Assembly (NCBI GenBank): GCA_937873435.1
Contig: CALMWM010000663.1
Coordinates: 1 to 10,870 of the forward strand
From: an uncultured Gallionellaceae bacterium
Lineage (GTDB): Bacteria > Pseudomonadota > Gammaproteobacteria > Burkholderiales > Sulfuricellaceae
DNA length: 10,870 nucleotides
Direction of reading: 5' to 3'
Below, in pieces: positions 6,620 to 10,870 of the stretch (position 1 is the stretch's first letter; every line of letters starts with the position of its first letter). A program made the position numbers and the translations under genes. The notes below the pieces were generated by a model that worked only from the letters and a program-made list of their open reading frames with translations, made no database searches and was not told the origin of the DNA.

Positions 6620-7556
6620 CCTTCAGCGCGGCCAGTTCGGCCTCCAGGTCGGCGATCCGGCGATGCAGGGTTTCCACTGCGGCGGCCTTGCGTTGGCGGG
6701 CGTTGGTCAGCCCCTGTTCGAGCCATTCCTGCCATTCATCCATGCCTTCGCCGGTGGCGGCGGAGATCAGGATGACCTTGATGTTGGGGTTGACGCGGCG
6801 GGCGTATTCAAGGCACAGCGGCACGTTGAAACTCAAGTAGGGGAGCAGGTCGATCTTGTTGAGCAGCATCACGTCGGCGGCGACGAACATGTCGGGATAT
6901 TTGAGCGGCTTGTCCTCGCCTTCGGTGACGGACAGGATCGCCACCTTGTGCGCCTCGCCCAAGTCGAAGGCGGCAGGACATACCAGGTTGCCGACATTTT
7001 CGATCAGCAGCAGGCTGTCGTCGGCGAGCGCCAGCCGTTCGGCGGCATGGCCGACCATGTGGGCGTCAAGGTGGCAGCCCTTGCCGGTATTGATCTGGAT
7101 CGCCGCTGCGCCGGTGGCGCGGATGCGGTCGGCGTCGAGTGCGGTTTGCTGGTCGCCCTCGATCACCGCGACCGTGGCTTTTCCCTTGAGATGGCCGATG
7201 GTGCGGGTAAGCAGCGTGGTTTTGCCGGAACCGGGGCTGGAAACCAGGTTCAGCGCGAAAATCCCGTGCTCGCTGAAATGGCGGCGGTTTTCGTCGGCAT
7301 AGGAATTGTTCTTGGCCAGAATGTCCTGCTCGATCTGTACCATGCGCCCTTGCGACATGCCGGGGGCGTGAGCGTGCGCCGCGCCGTGGCCGTAATGCAT
7401 ATCCTGGCCGTCGTGGCTGTGTTCGTGAGCATGTTCGTGCTCATGCCCGTGTTCATGGCTATGGACGTGGCCTTCGTGCTCGTGTTCATGGCTGTGGGGA
7501 TGGTCATGCCCCTCGATTTTCGTTTCGCCCTCACCGCAACCGCAGACTGTACACAT
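6609..7556 (-). CDS. hypB: HypB, nickel-binding GTPase of hydrogenase maturation
   Basis: HypB is the GTPase that with HypA inserts nickel into the hydrogenase large subunit. The start is the ATG at 7556, preceded by AGGAG (7567-7563), giving 315 residues; the frame is open further upstream but only over another gene. The N-terminus MCTVCGCG carries the CxxCGC high-affinity nickel motif. It is followed by a histidine-rich tract with 20 His between residues 17 and 63, which implies nickel storage. The G domain has the P-loop SSPGSGKTT (106-114), EGDQQT, the metal site GKGCHLDAH (Cys161, His162, His166), IENVGNLVCP and NKIDL. The tail (about 285-315, RKAAAVETLHRRIADLEAEL) is an extra predicted coiled coil beyond the usual end of the G domain. 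hypB lies 22 bp after the HD-GYP gene and overlaps hypF. Confidence 0.97.
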   Translation of the reverse strand: MCTVCGCGEGETKIEGHDHPHSHEHEHEGHVHSHEHGHEHEHAHEHSHDGQDMHYGHGAAHAHAPGMSQGRMVQIEQDILAKNNSYADENRRHFSEHGIFALNLVSSPGSGKTTLLTRTIGHLKGKATVAVIEGDQQTALDADRIRATGAAAIQINTGKGCHLDAHMVGHAAERLALADDSLLLIENVGNLVCPAAFDLGEAHKVAILSVTEGEDKPLKYPDMFVAADVMLLNKIDLLPYLSFNVPLCLEYARRVNPNIKVILISAATGEGMDEWQEWLEQGLTNARQRKAAAVETLHRRIADLEAELAALKGGK

Positions 7557-7578
7557 GTTCTTCTCCTGAATAATTCGG

Positions 7579-9093
7579 CTATTCGTTCCCCGGATTCGGG
7601 AGGGTTTCCGCCGTTGTCCGGTTAGCTCCTTGCAAAACCCCATACTTCTTGTCCTCGACCAGAATATGCTTGCTGAGCCAGTTACGCAGAAAGAGTAGCA
7701 CTTCCCGGTTGATTTTGGGACGGAATCCATGCAGGTATTGCCAGCGGATGTCCTGGATGGTTTCGGTGAACGAAGCATGTTGCATTTTGTGCGTAATCAG
7801 GTCGGCAAAGGGGTAGCCGGTTTCCTGGAGGAATTGCTCTTCGCGGTTGAAGTGATCTATTGTGTAATTGACCAGTTCGTCCAGCACCGATTCGGCGATG
7901 CGCCGGTTGCCGATTTTTTCCGCCGAGGCCAGTTGATTGATCAGGTCGATGAGGACGCGGTGGTCGTTGTCCATGCTGGAAACCTTCACCGACATCGCTT
8001 CCGTCCATCGGATCAGGGCAACGCCTTCGCGGTATTCCATGACTTTAAGGAAAGCCTCGACCACCAGCGGGTCGAACTGCAACCCCGACTGGTTGCGGAT
8101 GTATTCGACCGCCTCGTGTTCGGGCCAGGCTTTCTTGTAAGGCCTCGCCGAAGTGAGCGCATCGAACACGTCGACCAGCCCGACTATCCGCGCGGAAAGC
8201 GGGATGTCCTGCCCGGCAAGCCCAGACGGGTAGCCTCGTCCGTTGTAGTGTTCGTGATGGTGCAGGGCGATTTCGCTGGAAAGGCCGAGCAGGAAATTAT
8301 TCCCATCGAGGATGCGGCTGGCTTTTTCCAGAACCGTCTGGCCTTTCATGGTGTGGGTTTCAATCAGCTTGCGCTCTTCCGGTTCCAGTTTGCCGGGTTT
8401 GCCGAGGATGCTCTCGGGAATGGCTACCTTGCCCACGTCATGCAGAATGCTGGCGGTGCTGATCGCATGTTCGAATTCCGGGGTGATTTTTTCCCGGTAA
8501 TAGCCCAGTTCTCCCAGAACCTGCACGATCTCGTCGGTCATGATGGCGACGCGCAGGATGTGTTCGCCGGTATCCTGATCCTTGTGTTCCGCCAGGCTGG
8601 CCAGCGCGATGACCATGGCGCGGCCGGTGCGCGCGGTCTGTTTGGCGAAGCTGTGGGTCTGGATAGAACTGGCGACCTTGTCGTTGACGAATTTAAGCAA
8701 TTCTTGTTTTCCCGCGTCGATTTCCTGCGCCAGCTCGACATGAACAAGTATCGCCAGGTTTTCCGGGTGCAGAAAACAGAAAGTCACGGAGTCTTGCTCG
8801 TAGTGGTTAGCGCGCTGGCGGATGGCGTTGCTCAGGCATCCCCGTATCGCTTCGTCATGCAGAATGGAGCCGGCTGCGGCGGCATAGCGTCCCGTCCCTT
8901 GGGCAATCTGGAAGGTATATTCGGCTGCGCTGAATTCGACCATGGTCATGAATGCGGACGCCGGCTCCGGGGCTGCACTAACCTTGGTAAGGGTATGGAG
9001 CAGGTTGTCGAATAACGCTTCAAGCGAGCGGGCCTGGTCGATTTCCCGGTTAATGTCCTGCACGATATCGAGAAAGGGAAGGGCGGAATTCAT
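7579..9093 (-). CDS. HD-GYP c-di-GMP phosphodiesterase with C-terminal bacteriohemerythrin domain
   Basis: A 504-residue cytosolic protein with no membrane segment. The N-terminal 150 residues look like a GAF- or DUF3369-type sensory domain (not firmly recognised). HD-GYP follows at about 155-352, with KDQDTGEHILRV (His178), HDVGK (His218, Asp219), HHHEHYNGRGYP (His278-280, Gly287-Pro289) and DVFDALTSARPYKKAW; these are the residues of active c-di-GMP-degrading enzymes. The C-terminal domain (about 362-485) is a bacteriohemerythrin with all seven di-iron ligands: His378, His414, Glu418, His435, His439, His476 and Asp481. Such domains bind O2 or NO. The expected role is gas-controlled c-di-GMP hydrolysis. 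It lies between hypA and hypB, 22 bp before hypB, so it is probably co-transcribed with hypBF. Known hyp operons do not normally hold this gene. Domain calls are firm; the link to hydrogenase is inference. Confidence 0.93.
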   Translation of the reverse strand: MNSALPFLDIVQDINREIDQARSLEALFDNLLHTLTKVSAAPEPASAFMTMVEFSAAEYTFQIAQGTGRYAAAAGSILHDEAIRGCLSNAIRQRANHYEQDSVTFCFLHPENLAILVHVELAQEIDAGKQELLKFVNDKVASSIQTHSFAKQTARTGRAMVIALASLAEHKDQDTGEHILRVAIMTDEIVQVLGELGYYREKITPEFEHAISTASILHDVGKVAIPESILGKPGKLEPEERKLIETHTMKGQTVLEKASRILDGNNFLLGLSSEIALHHHEHYNGRGYPSGLAGQDIPLSARIVGLVDVFDALTSARPYKKAWPEHEAVEYIRNQSGLQFDPLVVEAFLKVMEYREGVALIRWTEAMSVKVSSMDNDHRVLIDLINQLASAEKIGNRRIAESVLDELVNYTIDHFNREEQFLQETGYPFADLITHKMQHASFTETIQDIRWQYLHGFRPKINREVLLFLRNWLSKHILVEDKKYGVLQGANRTTAETLPNPGNE

Positions 9094-9157
9094 TAGGGTG
9101 TCCTGTGGTGCGGTATATAGGCAGATTGAATCCGGGAAAATTCAACGGAAATTATTC

Positions 9158-9186
9158 GCGGGCAACGCATTATACGGGTTGCCCGC
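9158..9186. promoter_or_regulatory. Perfect inverted repeat centred on the -10 box; possible operator
   Basis: GCGGGCAAC (9158-9166) and GTTGCCCGC (9178-9186) are perfect 9-bp inverted arms around an 11-bp centre. On the minus strand that centre contains TATAAT (9174-9169). The arms would cover the promoter spacer and the start-site region, the usual place for a repressor operator. As RNA it could instead form a hairpin, but no T-run follows on either strand. Confidence 0.55.
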
Positions 9187-9198
9187 AACCCCGGTAAA
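9169..9198 (-). promoter_or_regulatory. Probable promoter of the HD-GYP-hypBF unit
   Basis: On the minus strand TTTACC (9198-9193; four of six consensus bases) is 18 bp from a perfect TATAAT (9174-9169). Transcription would start near 9162, about 70 nt before the HD-GYP ATG at 9093. This suggests that the HD-GYP gene, hypB and hypF can be expressed apart from hypA. The rest of the 9094-9311 gap shows only a small hairpin at 9241-9257 (GGGGTT/AACCCC) without a T-run. Confidence 0.6.
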
Positions 9199-9311
9199 TC
9201 ATGGGGGGTACGGTACAAGGCGTAAGGGTTTGGTCGGTTCGGGGTTAGGGGAACCCCTGGTTTCAGGTGTTTTTCATAGCGCTTCAGGGGCGCTGCATTT
9301 TCCATGTTCAA

Positions 9312-9653
9312 CTATTCGACCTCCAGTTCCTTGACGCGCATTTCCGTGCCGCCGGTCACTTCCACGCTATAGCCGCCGCATTGCGGGCAGGGTTCGTAGC
9401 GCGCCGTCACCGCCACCGTTTGGTTGCAGTCGTAGCAGCGGCCCTGACCGGGCGTTTCGAGGATTTCCAGGGTTGCGCCTTCGGCGATGCTGCCGCGCGT
9501 CACCGCATCGAAGCAAAAGCGCATCGCTTCGGCTTCGACCCCGGCCAACTGGCCGATTTCCAGCCACACCGTTTTCACCCGCTGGAACTGGTTTTTGGCG
9601 GCGCTGCCGTCGATGAGCTGGATGATGCCTTCGGCCAATGACATTTCATGCAT
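9312..9653 (-). CDS. hypA: HypA, nickel-insertion metallochaperone
   Basis: HypA passes nickel, with HypB, to the hydrogenase large subunit. The 113 residues begin MHEMSLAEGI; His2 with the free N-terminus is the known nickel site. The zinc site is the pair of CxxC motifs CYDC (Cys73, Cys76) and CPQC (Cys89, Cys92). The LEIGQLAGVEAEAMRFCFDAV block is typical of the family. The ATG at 9653 is kept because His2 is essential, though no clear ribosome binding site precedes it and an internal Met4 exists. A heptad-repeat hairpin starts 14 bp upstream, between hypA and the hupK-like gene, and may separate their expression. A 218-bp gap with a promoter follows. Confidence 0.96.
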   Translation of the reverse strand: MHEMSLAEGIIQLIDGSAAKNQFQRVKTVWLEIGQLAGVEAEAMRFCFDAVTRGSIAEGATLEILETPGQGRCYDCNQTVAVTARYEPCPQCGGYSVEVTGGTEMRVKELEVE

Positions 9654-9667
9654 AAAATTCGGTTTTC

Positions 9668-9774
9668 AGTGTTGAGTGCTTAGTGTTTAGTTGTGGAATA
9701 CGCTTCGCGCATAACTCAATTCGCCACGCATGGCGTGACATCAACTCAACACTAAGCACTAAACACTCAGCACT
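9668..9774. repeat. Heptad-repeat hairpin element, copy 2
   Basis: A 26-bp inverted repeat (9668-9693 with 9742-9767) matches at 24 positions. The left arm is AGTGTTG, AGTGCTT, AGTGTTT, AGTTGTG. The right arm is four consecutive NARCACT units: CAACACT, AAGCACT, AAACACT, CAGCACT (9747-9774). The 23 bp at 9689-9711 (AGTTGTGGAATACG then CTTCGCGCA) match copy 1 (4228-4250) at 21 positions, so both copies share origin. The loop also has a CACGC-ATG-GCGTG hairpin (9725-9737) absent from copy 1. The right arm supplies the TAG stop of the hupK-like gene (9761-9759). Confidence 0.85.
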
Positions 9775-10844
9775 GCTTCAACGCACGGATCGAGCGCGTG
9801 CAGCAGCAGGGCAGCGTGGCGGCGCGCTTCGTCGGCGCTGGCGACGCGCTTGCCGGTCAATCCCCGGACAAAGGCGCCGCCCGGGTGGAAATTCCATTCG
9901 GTGGGCGCGACGATGCGGTAATCCGCGACCATGCCGTTCGTCACTTCCGCGTAATGGATCAGCAGGCCGCGCGAGGTTTGCAGCCACGCCAGTCCGGCGT
10001 TTTCCTTCACGCTGGCGTGGCTGGCCCAGTGCGTATCGGCGTTGCGCAGTCTGTCGGCAAAGCGGGCCAGGTCGAGCAGGCGCGCCAGCAGGCGCACGCC
10101 GACGGTGTTGCCCTGCCGCTGCAGGGCTTCTTCGATCAGTGGGTGGCGATTCAAGCGCGCCAACGCCCCGGTTTCCGCCGGCAATCCACGCCAGTGGGGC
10201 AGGCCGGCGAAGTTCGCGTCGGCCAGCAAGGCCGGCAATAACTCTTCGACCATTTGCGCCGCGCTGAATTCCGGCAACAGGCCGGTGTCGCTGTTGCCCC
10301 AGTTGCCTTCATCGTGCCACAGTTGGCGCAGTGTCGCGGCGAGCGGGGTATCCGCCTGCGCCAGCCAGCTTTCCAGTTGCGCCGTGGCGGTGAAGGCGCT
10401 CCAGGCGTGGCCGGGGACGCCGAACAGGTGGCGTTCGAGCAAGTCTTCCAGGTAAGCGGCGAGCGCATCGCCGCTCGGATTTTCGGCGCAGCGCTTGCGC
10501 AACGCCGCCAGCGTTAGCGCATCGCCGGGAATGCCGAACAGTTGCGGCAGGTCTAGCAGTACCCGCCAGGCGGTTTCCTGGAGCGCTTCGATTAGCACTC
10601 GCCGTTCCAGTTCGTCTGGCACGCCATGCCGGCCCTGCGCGGCAGCCAGAGCCAGTGCAGCGGCGACGCCTTGCGCCTGGCCGCACAGGCTGAACAGCAA
10701 CGGAATGATTTGTGCCGCTTCCTGGGGGCTCTTGCCGCGCACCAGCCGGTTGGCGTCGAGCAGCGGGCGCGGGATGACCGTTGCCTTGCGGATCGCCGCG
10801 CCGTCCCATGTCAGCGCAATGCGGATTTGGCCTTCCAGGGTCAT
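9759..10844 (-). CDS. hupK: HupK/HoxV-like hydrogenase assembly protein (degenerate large-subunit homologue)
   Basis: A 361-residue protein resembling the [NiFe]-hydrogenase large subunit but without its full metal site. Near the N-terminus PLLFSLCGQAQG has one cysteine (Cys54) where the large subunit has RxCGxC. The C-terminus has DPC (352-354) but lacks the second Cys and His of the catalytic DPCxxCxxH motif. This pattern fits HupK/HoxV, thought from Ralstonia and Rhizobium work to act as a scaffold for the Fe(CN)2CO unit on its way to the large subunit. Gene order (before hypA) agrees. The chosen ATG at 10844 overlaps a TGA of a possible upstream gene (ATGA); the frame stays open to the window edge, so a longer start cannot be excluded. 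The last codons and the stop lie in a repeat element. Confidence 0.85.
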   Translation of the reverse strand: MTLEGQIRIALTWDGAAIRKATVIPRPLLDANRLVRGKSPQEAAQIIPLLFSLCGQAQGVAAALALAAAQGRHGVPDELERRVLIEALQETAWRVLLDLPQLFGIPGDALTLAALRKRCAENPSGDALAAYLEDLLERHLFGVPGHAWSAFTATAQLESWLAQADTPLAATLRQLWHDEGNWGNSDTGLLPEFSAAQMVEELLPALLADANFAGLPHWRGLPAETGALARLNRHPLIEEALQRQGNTVGVRLLARLLDLARFADRLRNADTHWASHASVKENAGLAWLQTSRGLLIHYAEVTNGMVADYRIVAPTEWNFHPGGAFVRGLTGKRVASADEARRHAALLLHALDPCVEAVLSV

Positions 10845-10870
10845 GCGTCGGGCTTTTTCGCGAAAATCCT
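10841..10870 (-). CDS. Possible 3' end of an upstream hydrogenase accessory gene
   Basis: Reading the minus strand from the right edge, one frame gives RIFAKKPDA followed by TGA at 10843-10841, overlapping the hupK-like ATG by four bases as ATGA. Such overlaps are common between hup accessory genes, and hupJ/hoxT or a rubredoxin gene (hupI/hoxR) usually precedes hupK. Ten codons are too few to identify it. Confidence 0.3.
   Translation of the reverse strand, partial: RIFAKKPDA

Noticed and set aside
6585..7625. Plus-strand open frame with a Val/Met/Phe-rich stretch that looks like a membrane helix
   Set aside because: It is the antisense of hypB; the hydrophobic run is the complement of the histidine/glutamate codons.
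7557..7778. N-terminal extension of HypB
   Set aside because: The upstream part overlaps the HD-GYP coding region; the ATG at 7556 has an AGGAG site and yields the CxxCGC nickel motif at the N-terminus.
7729..9015. Long plus-strand open frame of 428 codons
   Set aside because: Antisense of the HD-GYP-hemerythrin gene, which has complete catalytic and metal-ligand motifs on the other strand.
9241..9258. Rho-independent terminator after hypA
   Set aside because: A 6-bp GGGGTT/AACCCC stem exists but no T-run follows on either strand, and alternative pairings compete.
9093..9311. 72-codon minus-strand frame in the hypA to HD-GYP gap
   Set aside because: It contains the promoter and palindrome, has an arginine/proline-rich composition with no motif, and no ribosome binding site was seen.

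Overview
The window carries most of a [NiFe]-hydrogenase maturation (hyp) cluster from a GC-rich proteobacterium. Gene order, protein style and REP-like repeats suggest a betaproteobacterium (for example the Nitrosomonadales or Rhodocyclales); this is inference from gene content, not a phylogeny. All hydrogenase genes lie on the minus strand and read from the right edge to the left: a hupK/hoxV-like gene, hypA, an HD-GYP-hemerythrin gene, hypB, hypF, then after an interruption hypC, hypD and hypE (cut by the left edge). This is the common hupK-hypABFCDE order with two intrusions.

Region by region. Positions 1-1973 hold hypE (partial), hypD and hypC; hypC and hypD overlap as ATGA, and a pair of inverted REP-like hairpins (a REPIN-like unit) lies between hypD and hypE. 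Positions 1974-2122 are a divergent promoter region. Positions 2123-4191 are a tight four-gene plus-strand operon unrelated to hydrogenase: a DUF883/ElaB-YqjD-like protein, a YqjE-like membrane protein, a small YqjK-like protein and an AI-2E family permease. Positions 4192-4290 hold a long hairpin built of 7-bp repeats between the convergent permease and hypF ends. Positions 4283-7556 are hypF and hypB, which overlap. Positions 7579-9093 encode the HD-GYP-hemerythrin protein, with its own likely promoter in the 218-bp gap to hypA. A second copy of the 7-bp-repeat hairpin separates hypA from the hupK-like gene.

How the genes work together. HypF and HypE make the cyanide ligands from carbamoyl phosphate. 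HypC and HypD assemble the Fe(CN)2CO unit. The HupK/HoxV-like protein probably helps as a scaffold for that unit. HypA and HypB insert nickel, and the very His-rich HypB probably also stores it. The HD-GYP-hemerythrin protein has all expected metal ligands and lies 22 bp before hypB, so an O2- or NO-responsive c-di-GMP phosphodiesterase is probably co-transcribed with the nickel-insertion genes.

The most unusual features are the HD-GYP-hemerythrin gene inside the hyp operon with a palindrome centred on its -10 box, three repeat elements that each supply a stop codon (hypD, hypF, hupK-like), a GC-rich palindromic repeat inserted in frame within hypF, and the opposite-strand membrane-protein operon that splits hypABF from hypCDE.
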